Shown here one piece after another: positions 1 to 6,168 of a stretch of 10,240 nucleotides of DNA; position 1 is the stretch's first letter; each line of letters starts with the position of its first letter. The notes under the pieces are model-generated. The model ran no database searches. It had not been told where the DNA came from and was given only the letters and a program-made list of their open reading frames with translations. The translations under genes and the position numbers were made by a program. The DNA is from Bdellovibrionales bacterium. GTDB lineage: Bacteria > Bdellovibrionota > Bacteriovoracia > Bacteriovoracales > Bacteriovoracaceae. The DNA lies in contig SXUH01000324.1 in assembly GCA_005791855.1 (NCBI GenBank), positions 1 to 10,240 of the forward strand. The letters run 5' to 3'.

Positions 1-48
1 ACCAATTGGTTCGAAGCCAACTACTCTATCCAGCTGAGCTAAGGGTGC
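1..48 (-). tRNA. tRNA-Arg (anticodon UCG), 5' part only
   Basis: Read on the minus strand, the sequence starts GCACCCT (acceptor 5' strand, 48-42), then TA, then a D-arm of the GCTC...GAGT type (39-23). Next comes an anticodon stem GTTGG/CCAAT around the loop CTTCGAA (16-10). The anticodon is TCG (bases 14-12), which reads the arginine codon CGA. Layout and bases closely resemble bacterial tRNA-Arg genes. The window ends in the variable loop, so the T-arm, the 3' acceptor strand and any encoded CCA are not visible. It lies 51 bp downstream of the LysM gene on the same strand and could have its own promoter or be cut from a read-through transcript. Confidence 0.93.
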
Positions 49-66
49 ACGCGGACTTAATTTAAC

Positions 67-96
67 CTAAGCACCAACTCTATGGCTAGTGCTTAG
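67..96 (-). terminator. hairpin between the LysM gene and tRNA-Arg, possible weak terminator
   Basis: A perfect 8-bp inverted repeat, CTAAGCAC (67-74) and GTGCTTAG (89-96), encloses a 14-nt loop. It sits just past the stop codon of the LysM gene (TAA at 102-100) and ahead of the tRNA. On the minus strand the stem is followed by GTTAAATTAAG, which is AT-rich but not a real U-tract, so full intrinsic termination is doubtful. A T7 run lies on the plus-strand side. It may instead be a processing or attenuation hairpin before the tRNA. Confidence 0.35.
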
Positions 97-99
97 ACC

Positions 100-2457
100 T
101 TATTTTTTTGGTGCATCTTTCTCAATATTAAGGAGCTCGTCCACTTCCTCGACGTCAAACTCGGTTAAGCCGTACGGGTTGTCCTTCGAATTGAGATCCT
201 CGTCAACATACCGCTTCCCAAGATTTTCCTCGATATCCTCGAGTGAATCCGCTTCAGTGCCCTGTTTTTTCTCAATTTCGTTGAGGTTTTGGTCTTCAAG
301 GAGCTTATCTTCATCAAGTTTTGCGTCATTTAGGATGCTCTCGGCACCCTCGATTTCATTTTCCAGACGCTCCAGGGCCTTCACATCTCTTTCCGAATCC
401 TTGATCACCGATTTCTCCCGCTCCTGGCGGTCGAGCTCGGCGAGTTCGTCTTCGGTGAGCTGGATCTTGTCAGCCTGCTTCAGGAGGTCGTCGTTGAGGT
501 TTTCGAGGTTGAGCTCGACGTCGAGCTCGTTGAGGTTATCCCCGGCCACCCGGTCCGTGGTCCGTTCGGTCTTCGACTTCTTGGCGTTCTGCTCCCGCAG
601 GTGGGCTTCCTTGGTCTTGGTGATCGCCAGGTCTCCCGCGTAGAAGTCTCTGATGGAATTGGAAACCAGGGCGGTCGCGAAGTTATCCGTGAGCGTGATC
701 ACGGTCAGCTCGCCGAGCTTGTAGGTCGGCTGGTTGGTGATCTTCCGGTTGGACAGGCGGTCCTTGAACCCGTAGACCTCCAGCACGTTCCCCATCTCGA
801 GGCCATCGGCCCGGCCGCGGTCCAGGTAGACCACGTCCCCGACGCCCAGGATGGTCTGCATCGGCTGGAAGGTCGCGAGGATCGCGGCCTCGACGAGCTT
901 CGAGTTGTAGGTGCGGGTGATCCGGTCGATCTTCGGCGTGTACGCGGTGATCCGGTCGCCCCGCTGCGGGGTCCCCGCCACGTCCGTGAACTCGATCTCC
1001 CACTTGTCCTGGATCTTCCGGAGGAGCTTGATCTGTCCGACGATGGAGTACTTGTACCCCGCGCGGTCGGAGTTCACGTGCCGGACCTTCCCGCCGGAGG
1101 AGTAGACCGAGAAGCGGTCCCCCGCCATGACGTTCATGGTCTCGTCGAACTGGACGAAGGCCCGGTCCGTGGTGGTGAAGAAGATGTTCTCGTCGGGCCC
1201 GTTCACGATGGAGCCGAAGTCCTGGACGATGTTGGTGGAGACGAAGGTGCTGAGGTAGAAGCCTTCCTTGAACGAGTAGAAGATCCGCGAGTTCTTGTCG
1301 AAGCCGTTCTTGTCGTAGTTCTTCGGGAGGACGATGTCGAACTCGCTCGGCGGCGGATCGTAGTTCTCGTACTCCTTGTTGAGGGCCTCGGCCCCCACCC
1401 GCGTGAGGTCGTCCATCGTCTCCTCCGAGGCGTACTGGAAGTAGATCCCCTGCTTGGCGAGCTCGCCCTTCTCGTCGACCCAGGCGGGCTTAGCCTCCTC
1501 GCCGAAGTTGTTGAGGTCCTCCGGGTTGCTGTTGGCGATGGACCCCGGGGCCGCGCTGATCTCGTCGCTGGTGAAGGAGCCGACCTTCACCTCGGGGGCG
1601 CTGGTGCCGCTTCCGGTGGTGAACGAGAGGACCATCCCCGGCTCGATGAAGTGCGGGTTGGTGATGTAGGAGTTGATGGACCAGATCTTCGGGTAGTAGT
1701 ACCCGGAGCCGAAGATCCGCTTCGAGATCTTGAAGAGCCAGTCGTCCTTGACCACGGTGTAGCTGTCGACCTTGGCGGCGATGGCGACCTCGCTCCACTC
1801 GTTGTCCGAGATCTGTCCCTGGATGTTGAGCGCGAGGCCCAGGAGGTCCCGTTCTTCCCGGCCCACGTCGAACACGGCCGGGGTCGCCACCTTCACCTCC
1901 GGAGCGTCGCCCGCGGGCTTGTCCTCGGCGACGGCCGGCTTCTCCGGAGCGACGTCTTTCTTCAGGTCATCCAGGTCGTCGGTCTTCTCGGCCGGCGCGG
2001 GGGCGGGCTTCTGCGCCGTCTTCTTCGCCGGCGCGGGCTTCTGTCCCTTCTTCGGGATCGGCGTGGACTCCGCGAAGTCCGAGAGGTCGAGCTGGTCGTC
2101 CTTCGGAGCCGCGACCTTGTTCCCCTCGTCGTCGAGGGAGATCGGGGCTGACGGCTCCTCCACGAACTGGTCTCCGTCTCCGAACTCGAGGTCCACGGTC
2201 TCCGACGAAGGGATCTCCGGGGTCTCGGTGGCGATGGGATTGTCCGCCGGCGGGGCCGACGGATCGGTGCTCGGGTTCTCGACGGAGGTGTCGACGGGCA
2301 CGGTGGTGGTGTCCGGGGTCGGCGGCGCCTCGGGCTGGCTCGTCTCGTTCAAGAGGGCGTTGAGATCCGCATCGTCCAGATCGTCCTGGGCGAGGAGCGC
2401 CGAGCTCTGCGAGAGAAGGAGCAGGAGGAGGAGGAGTTTGCTTGGATCTTTTTTCAC
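100..2457 (-). CDS. secreted LysM-domain protein with acidic coiled C-terminus
   Basis: This 785-residue protein is probably periplasmic and bound to peptidoglycan. Residues 1-23 form a signal peptide (KK start, a run of eight leucines, likely cut after ALLA). Residues 25-200 are a low-complexity linker rich in Pro, Ala, Asp and Lys. Residues about 230-280 are a LysM domain (SYTVVKDDWLFKISKRIFG, then YYPKIWSINSYITNPHFIEP, then GMVLSF). Residues 330-615 form a beta-rich region with phrases such as GDVVYLDRGRADGLEMGN, seen in envelope LysM proteins of this kind. Residues 620-785 are very acidic and probably helical. The start is GTG, overlapping the upstream TAG by one base, with AGGGAA four bases ahead, so translation is probably coupled to the lipoprotein gene. 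The 3' quarter is AT-richer than the middle. LysM binding to glycan is known for the family; the exact job here is unknown. Confidence 0.85.
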   Translation of the reverse strand: MKKDPSKLLLLLLLLSQSSALLAQDDLDDADLNALLNETSQPEAPPTPDTTTVPVDTSVENPSTDPSAPPADNPIATETPEIPSSETVDLEFGDGDQFVEEPSAPISLDDEGNKVAAPKDDQLDLSDFAESTPIPKKGQKPAPAKKTAQKPAPAPAEKTDDLDDLKKDVAPEKPAVAEDKPAGDAPEVKVATPAVFDVGREERDLLGLALNIQGQISDNEWSEVAIAAKVDSYTVVKDDWLFKISKRIFGSGYYYPKIWSINSYITNPHFIEPGMVLSFTTGSGTSAPEVKVGSFTSDEISAAPGSIANSNPEDLNNFGEEAKPAWVDEKGELAKQGIYFQYASEETMDDLTRVGAEALNKEYENYDPPPSEFDIVLPKNYDKNGFDKNSRIFYSFKEGFYLSTFVSTNIVQDFGSIVNGPDENIFFTTTDRAFVQFDETMNVMAGDRFSVYSSGGKVRHVNSDRAGYKYSIVGQIKLLRKIQDKWEIEFTDVAGTPQRGDRITAYTPKIDRITRTYNSKLVEAAILATFQPMQTILGVGDVVYLDRGRADGLEMGNVLEVYGFKDRLSNRKITNQPTYKLGELTVITLTDNFATALVSNSIRDFYAGDLAITKTKEAHLREQNAKKSKTERTTDRVAGDNLNELDVELNLENLNDDLLKQADKIQLTEDELAELDRQEREKSVIKDSERDVKALERLENEIEGAESILNDAKLDEDKLLEDQNLNEIEKKQGTEADSLEDIEENLGKRYVDEDLNSKDNPYGLTEFDVEEVDELLNIEKDAPKK

Positions 2458-3164
2458 TAGATTCCCTGGCCTGTTGTTTCGAACACGTCTTTGAGCATGG
2501 AGGCGTACTGCTCTTTCTTATTGGGAATGTTGAGCTTCTCCGCGCACACCACCGCGTACCGGAGGGCGTCCAGCACCACGCCGGAGTGGGCCGAGCCGGA
2601 GATGATGTCCTCGAAGACCTGGAGGGCGATGTCGTACTGCTGCTTCCCGAGGAGGAGCTCGCCGACCTGGAGCTTGGCCCGCACCTTCACCGCCGGAGCT
2701 CCCTTCGTCTCGAGGCTCTGGAAGATCTTGGTGGCTTCGCCCGGGTTGGATTTCTTCAGCGCGAGGCCCCGGCGGTAGAGGCCCAGCTGCGACTCGAGGT
2801 CGTCGGAGACGTCGATGGGCTTCGAGGTATCCTGCGCCGGCAGGGCGCCGCCGAAGACGTCCACGGTCTCCGTGGTCACGTTCGGAGTGGTGCTCGCGAA
2901 GTTCTCGGTCTGGGACTTGTCGATCTCATCCACCAGCGACGACTTGTTCGCGTTTGGGTTTTCCTTGAGCTCTTCGTACTTCTGCGAGAGCTGCTCGTAC
3001 TTCACCAGAAGCTGATTGTACTGCTCTCGGGAAACCGGCTTGTCAGAGGGAGAAGTCTTTTCTTTGTCATCGGCGCCGACGAGGTCGCGTTCGAGTTTTC
3101 GGAGCTTGGCGCAGGAAGTACCTAGAAGTAGCAGTAACCCACTCAGGGCCAAGGTCTTTTTCAA
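2457..3164 (-). CDS. lipoprotein with coiled coil and TPR-like C-terminus
   Basis: A predicted lipoprotein of 235 residues. Counting from the TTG start, it begins MKKTLALSGLLLLLGTSC: two lysines, a hydrophobic core and a lipid-accepting Cys18. Glycine at position -3 of the lipobox is unusual but tolerated. Residues about 45-70 (REQYNQLLVKYEQLSQKYEEL) look like a short coiled coil. After a polar linker, residues 120-230 look like stacked helical hairpins of the TPR type (RAKLQVGELLLGKQQYDIAL and following). The order coiled coil then TPR recalls CpoB/YbgF, but I see no Tol-Pal genes nearby, so this is only an analogy. I chose TTG over an in-frame ATG twelve bases upstream because GGAGG lies at perfect spacing before TTG and nothing suitable precedes the ATG. 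It is the first gene of a pair with the LysM protein, and the two products may act together at the cell wall. Confidence 0.82.
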   Translation of the reverse strand: MKKTLALSGLLLLLGTSCAKLRKLERDLVGADDKEKTSPSDKPVSREQYNQLLVKYEQLSQKYEELKENPNANKSSLVDEIDKSQTENFASTTPNVTTETVDVFGGALPAQDTSKPIDVSDDLESQLGLYRRGLALKKSNPGEATKIFQSLETKGAPAVKVRAKLQVGELLLGKQQYDIALQVFEDIISGSAHSGVVLDALRYAVVCAEKLNIPNKKEQYASMLKDVFETTGQGI

Positions 3165-3169
3165 AGCGT

Positions 3170-3174
3170 CCTCC
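3170..3174 (-). promoter_or_regulatory. ribosome binding site GGAGG that decides a TTG start
   Basis: On the minus strand GGAGG (3174-3170) is followed by ACGCT and then TTG (3164-3162). The GGAGG overlaps the upstream ATG codon (3176-3174), which has no Shine-Dalgarno sequence of its own. This favours initiation at TTG and gives a cleaner lipoprotein signal peptide that begins MKK. Confidence 0.7.
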
Positions 3175-3215
3175 ATGACATAACTTCTTAAATTTTTTGA
3201 CTTTCTATACCAATT

Positions 3216-3243
3216 ATTTTAAGTCCATATGAATTTTAGTCAA
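3216..3243 (-). promoter_or_regulatory. sigma70-type promoter for the lipoprotein-LysM operon
   Basis: On the minus strand TTGACT (3243-3238) and TAAAAT (3221-3216) are separated by 16 bases. Each matches the sigma70 hexamer consensus at five of six positions. Transcription would begin near 3209 and give a leader of about 45 nt before the TTG start at 3164. The -35 box overlaps the ribosome binding site of the divergent plus-strand gene (AAGGAA, 3242-3247), so RNA polymerase here could interfere with the divergent gene. No experimental support is visible. Confidence 0.6.
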
Positions 3244-3250
3244 GGAAACT

Positions 3251-3520
3251 ATGGCGCACACCTATCAGCAGAGCAAACAGCTCTACTACACCCGCCTTCG
3301 GGTTCCGAAGGACGAGGCGTTCTTCGTGTACTTTACCTTCGAGTCCAACGAAGGCCTCTGCTATTTCTCCACCACCGACGAGTCGCTCAGGGGTTCCTAC
3401 CGGGACATCGACGTCCGCTGCCCGGTGGAAGCTACTGAAAACCTTAAAGATCTCATCCGCCGGCTACAGACCGAGCTGCGGCTCGACGTGATGGAAGAGA
3501 AGCTCATCCTAGACTCTTGA
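3251..3520 (+). CDS. small DUF4911-like protein
   Basis: An 89-residue cytoplasmic protein with no signal peptide or membrane segment. The middle (RLRVPKDEAFFVYFTFES, then NEGLCYFSTTDES) and the later RDIDVRCPVEATENLKDLIRRL follow the pattern I recall for DUF4911, a small domain of unknown function frequent in former deltaproteobacteria. That pattern is a strand, a conserved Glu-Gly pair (34-35), another strand, then an alternating strand and a helix. The assignment is from memory and not checked. The start ATG has AAGGAA three bases ahead, inside the divergent promoter region. The 3' end overlaps the 3' end of the peroxiredoxin gene by 17 bases with no terminator between, so its transcript probably runs antisense into that gene. 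A plus-strand TTGACT at 3198-3203 has no good -10 partner, so its promoter is unclear. Confidence 0.75.
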   Translation: MAHTYQQSKQLYYTRLRVPKDEAFFVYFTFESNEGLCYFSTTDESLRGSYRDIDVRCPVEATENLKDLIRRLQTELRLDVMEEKLILDS

Positions 3521-4169
3521 AAAACTTCAGCACATCCTGGTGATGGGTCTTCGTGTCCACCTTGTGGAACACGCCCAGAATCTTACCTTTTTTATCCAGG
3601 AGAAAAGTTTGCCGCAGGATCCCCATGTACTCTCGGCCTAGGAACTTCTTCAGGCCCCAGGAGCCGTAGGCTTCGGCGACCTGGTGGTCCGGGTCCGACA
3701 GGAGGGTGAAGTTGAGCTTCTCCTTCTCTTCGAACTTCTTGAGCTTCTCCACCGGATCCGCGCTGATGCCGAGGACCTTGATCTCCCCGTCACGCAGGTC
3801 GAAGGTCGAATCCCGAAGACCGCAGGCCTGGGTGGTGCACCCGGGGGTCATCGCCTTCGGGTAGAAATAGATGACGACGTTCATCCCCTCGAAGTCCGAG
3901 AGAGAAACGGCGTTCCCGTTCTGGTCCTTGAGCGTGAAGGCCGGCGCCTGCTCTCCGGTCTTGGGGATGCCGGAGTTGATCACGGCGGCCGATTCGTGCT
4001 TCGCCGGAGTCTTCTTCTTCGGGGCCTTCTTCGTTGAAGTTTTCTTTGCCGCCTTCGGTGCGGTCGGGGCCGCCCTCGGCTTGGTTGCTTTCGGGGCCGC
4101 CTTCTTCGTTGCTTTCTTCGCTGCTTTCTTTGCTGCTTTCTTCGTTACCTTCTTCGTTGCCTTCTTCAT
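3504..4169 (-). CDS. bcp: PrxQ/Bcp-type peroxiredoxin with histone-like Lys/Ala N-terminal tail
   Basis: A thiol peroxidase that reduces H2O2 and organic hydroperoxides using thioredoxin, by family knowledge. Counting from the upstream ATG at 4175, residues 72-223 form the peroxiredoxin fold (TGEQAPAFTLKDQNG, then VVIYFYPKAMTPGCTTQACGLRD). Cys113 in the TPGC motif is the peroxidatic cysteine, Cys118 at +5 is the resolving cysteine typical of PrxQ/Bcp, and Arg188 is probably the conserved active-site arginine. Residues 3-60 are almost only Lys, Ala, Thr and Pro in KKAA/KKAT repeats, like histone H1 or chlamydial Hc1 tails. This adds about 60 residues to a family that is usually near 150-160. 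I start at the second ATG (4169), giving 221 residues, because AAAGGA sits five bases upstream; it abuts the first ATG too closely. It follows the glyoxalase II-like gene within about ten bases, so the two are probably cotranscribed. The tail suggests DNA or polyanion binding, which is inference. Confidence 0.9.
   Translation of the reverse strand: MKKATKKVTKKAAKKAAKKATKKAAPKATKPRAAPTAPKAAKKTSTKKAPKKKTPAKHESAAVINSGIPKTGEQAPAFTLKDQNGNAVSLSDFEGMNVVIYFYPKAMTPGCTTQACGLRDSTFDLRDGEIKVLGISADPVEKLKKFEEKEKLNFTLLSDPDHQVAEAYGSWGLKKFLGREYMGILRQTFLLDKKGKILGVFHKVDTKTHHQDVLKFFKSLG
4095..4169 (-). repeat. degenerate 12-bp tandem repeat encoding KKAA/KKAT units
   Basis: The start of the peroxiredoxin tail is built of imperfect 12-base units on the minus strand of the form AAG AAA GCN NCN, translated as Lys-Lys-Ala/Val-Ala/Thr. 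At least six consecutive units are visible, followed by looser Lys/Ala/Pro-rich coding sequence. Such runs can expand or shrink by slippage, so tail length may vary between strains. Confidence 0.7.
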
Positions 4170-4178
4170 ACCCATCCT

Positions 4179-4916
4179 TTACCAGCTGTCCCGCAGGGAC
4201 CGTAGTTTATAAAAAATTTCTCTCTCGTCGTTCTGGATCCGAAGGTGGTGCCGCAGCTCCGAGGAATCGAGCCGCAGGAATGGATTCACCTTCCGTTCCT
4301 GAGCCAGGCTCACGGGCCCCAGGTCGTGGGTGTTCACGTCCTTGAGGCTCCCGAGCTCCGCCCTCACCGCTTCGTTCTCCGGCTCCACCATGTGGGCGAA
4401 CTCCAGGTTGCGTCTGCGGTAATCGTGTCCCGGGTAGAGGAGGGTCTCCTCCGGGAGCGCGTCGATGAGCATCTTCGTCGTCTGGTAGAGCGTGGGAACG
4501 TCGCCCCCGTTCTTGCAATTCCCCACGCCCGAGTTGAAGAGCGTGTCCCCGGAGAAGAGGGCTCTCACCGCACCGGAGCTCTTCCAGAGGAACACCTTGT
4601 GGTCCATGGTGTGGCCGGGAGTATCCAGCGTCTCGATCCACTGCTCCTGACTAAGGAAGACGGTCTGGGAATTCCGCAGTCGCTGGACCGGGCTCCCGAA
4701 GGCTTCCTGGAGGGGGGCGTTTCCTCGGACGTGGTCGAAATGTTGGTGGGTGTTCAAGATTCCCTTGAGCTCAAGGGAATTTTTTTTGATATACTCAATC
4801 ATCGGGCCCGCTTCGTAGGGATCGATGACCCAGGCTTCACCCTTCTGGTCGTCGTAGATCAGGTAGCTGAAGTTCCGGAGGTCGTTGTATGCGTAAAACG
4901 TCTTCACCAGGATCAT
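4179..4916 (-). CDS. gloB: glyoxalase II-type metallo-hydrolase (hydroxyacylglutathione hydrolase-like)
   Basis: A cytoplasmic metallo-beta-lactamase-fold enzyme of 245 residues, close to the usual GloB length of about 250-260. Metal ligands are all present: THQHFDH (His57, His59, Asp61, His62), DTPGH (His102), FSGDTLF (Asp124) and YPGHDY (His164). After His164 the text NLEFAHMVEPEN and the late ERKVNPFLR match the C-terminal domain that distinguishes glyoxalase II from general MBL hydrolases. GloB hydrolyses S-D-lactoylglutathione to D-lactate and glutathione in methylglyoxal detoxification. The usual GCGR stretch after the GDTLF motif is GVGNCKNGG here, so the thiol substrate may differ. 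The ATG has AGAGG nine bases ahead and begins one base from the start of the divergent M48 gene. It leads an apparent operon with the peroxiredoxin. A 22-bp palindrome with a T-run lies inside the gene on the opposite strand. Confidence 0.88.
   Translation of the reverse strand: MILVKTFYAYNDLRNFSYLIYDDQKGEAWVIDPYEAGPMIEYIKKNSLELKGILNTHQHFDHVRGNAPLQEAFGSPVQRLRNSQTVFLSQEQWIETLDTPGHTMDHKVFLWKSSGAVRALFSGDTLFNSGVGNCKNGGDVPTLYQTTKMLIDALPEETLLYPGHDYRRRNLEFAHMVEPENEAVRAELGSLKDVNTHDLGPVSLAQERKVNPFLRLDSSELRHHLRIQNDEREIFYKLRSLRDSW
4759..4787 (+). terminator. terminator-like perfect palindrome plus T8, antisense inside gloB
   Basis: Bases 4759-4780 form a perfect 22-bp palindrome (ATTCCCTTGAG followed by its exact reverse complement). 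It is directly followed on the plus strand by a run of eight T (4780-4787). A GC-containing stem plus U-tract is the layout of a Rho-independent terminator, here for plus-strand transcription. It lies inside the gloB coding sequence (codons around KKNSLELKGI), 130 bases before the M48 start. It could stop antisense read-through from the DUF4911-like gene. On the minus strand it appears as A8 followed by the hairpin and would not terminate gloB itself. Confidence 0.5.
4909..4912 (+). promoter_or_regulatory. ribosome binding site of the M48 gene inside the gloB start
   Basis: AGGA is followed by TCATT and then the ATG at 4918-4920. The site occupies codons 2-3 of the divergent gloB gene, whose own ATG is 4916-4914. 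The two start codons are one base apart, so each gene's ribosome binding site, and probably its promoter, lies within the other's coding sequence or mRNA complement. Confidence 0.6.
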
Positions 4917-4917
4917 T

Positions 4918-6168
4918 ATGACTAACCTCTATACGTACTACCTTCAGGTTACCTTCATCTCGTTGGTCGTGATCAACCACCTCGCAGAAATATACCTCGC
5001 CCGACGCCAAGTGAACACTTTTCAAAAAAATAAGTCCGAGGTGCCGTTTGAATTCAGGCATTTTCTCTCCCTGGCGGACCACCAGAAGGCCATCAGCTAC
5101 GGGACGGCCCGGCTCAACTTAAGTCAGGCGCGGCTCGCCTGGGACGCCGTGCTCCTCTTCTACTGGTTCCCCTTCCGAGGCGCAGAAAAACTCTACCTCG
5201 CTCTTCCCGACTGGGGCATCCACCACGAAGTCCTCTTCCTCGTCGCCTTCACCGCCATCTCCATGCTCCTGAACCTCCCGTGGTCGGTCTACACCACCTT
5301 CGTGCTCGAGGAGCGGTTCGGCTTCAACCGGTCGACCCCCAGGCTCTTCGTCCTCGATCGGCTCAAGGGCCTGGTCCTCGCGGGCCTCCTCGGCGTGCCG
5401 CTGCTCTACGGGATCGTCTTCCTCTTCCAGAGCTTCGGATCCCTGTGGTGGCTGTGGTCGTTCCTCGTCCTCACCGCCTTCCAGTTCGGCCTCCTGTGGC
5501 TCTACCCGGCGGTCATCGCTCCCCTCTTCAACAAGTTCAAACCCCTCGAGGGCGCCGAGCTCAAGAGTGGCATCGAGGACCTCGTCACCCGGGCGGGGTT
5601 TAATGCCCGGGAGGTCTTCGTCATGGACGCCTCCAAGAGGAGCTCCCACGGGAACGCCTACTTCACGGGGCTCGGGAAGAACAAGCGGGTGGTCTTCTTC
5701 GACACTCTCCTCAAGGACCTCGGCACCGCGGAGGTCCTCGCCATCCTCGCCCACGAGCTGGGGCACATGAAGCTCCGGCACATCCCGAAGTCCCTCGTCG
5801 CCTCCGTCGTCTTCTCCTTCATCGGCTTCTGGATCATGGGGGCGCTCGCGGACGAGAACTGGTTCTTCAATGGCCACTTCGTTCGAGTGATCTCGCCGGG
5901 GGTGCTGCTCCTGCTCTTCACCCAGGCCATCCCGCTCTACACCTTCTGGGCGAGTCCGGTGTTCTCCTGGGTCTCCCGGAAGCGGGAGTTCGAAGCGGAC
6001 GCGTACGCCGCCCGGGAGACGAAGGCCGAGGACCTGGTCTCGGGCCTCCTGAAGCTCTACCAGCAGAACGCGAGCCCCGTGGTCACCGACGGGCTCTACT
6101 CGACCTTCTACCACTCGCACCCGCCCGCCTACGAACGGGTCCGGCGGCTGGAGTCACTCAAAGCTTAG
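4918..6168 (+). CDS. M48 family membrane zinc protease, Ste24/CAAX protease 1 type
   Basis: An integral-membrane metalloprotease of 416 residues, near the usual size of Ste24 homologues. Zinc site: HELGH at 279-283 (in ILAHELGHMKLRH) with Glu280 as catalytic base, and a third ligand in REFEAD (Glu357, with Asp361). The conserved NAYFTGLGKNKRVVFFDTLL stretch before the helix (246-265) and the late HPP motif (401-403) are also family hallmarks. Hydrophobic segments lie at about 8-28, 74-86, 104-128, 148-172, 176-203, 291-312 and 325-348, in line with the seven-helix Ste24 chamber. In yeast the family trims prenylated CAAX proteins. Bacteria usually lack that substrate, and a role in membrane-protein quality control is the likelier inference. 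The start has AGGA five bases ahead. The first codons are AT-richer than the body. The 3' end overlaps the convergent hydrolase gene by 15 bases. Confidence 0.93.
   Translation: MTNLYTYYLQVTFISLVVINHLAEIYLARRQVNTFQKNKSEVPFEFRHFLSLADHQKAISYGTARLNLSQARLAWDAVLLFYWFPFRGAEKLYLALPDWGIHHEVLFLVAFTAISMLLNLPWSVYTTFVLEERFGFNRSTPRLFVLDRLKGLVLAGLLGVPLLYGIVFLFQSFGSLWWLWSFLVLTAFQFGLLWLYPAVIAPLFNKFKPLEGAELKSGIEDLVTRAGFNAREVFVMDASKRSSHGNAYFTGLGKNKRVVFFDTLLKDLGTAEVLAILAHELGHMKLRHIPKSLVASVVFSFIGFWIMGALADENWFFNGHFVRVISPGVLLLLFTQAIPLYTFWASPVFSWVSRKREFEADAYAARETKAEDLVSGLLKLYQQNASPVVTDGLYSTFYHSHPPAYERVRRLESLKA

Noticed and set aside
601..2151. 516-codon plus-strand open frame opposite the LysM gene
   Set aside because: Its translation is low-complexity, rich in Arg, Val, Leu and Asp, as expected from the antisense of GC-rich codons. 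The minus-strand frame has a signal peptide and a LysM domain.
4837..5082. 81-codon minus-strand open frame spanning the gloB/M48 start region
   Set aside because: It crosses two better supported gene starts in another frame and has no motif or clear start signal.
5119..6120. 333-codon minus-strand open frame opposite the M48 protease
   Set aside because: The Glu/Asp/Val/Pro-rich composition is an antisense shadow; the plus strand encodes a clear HELGH protease.
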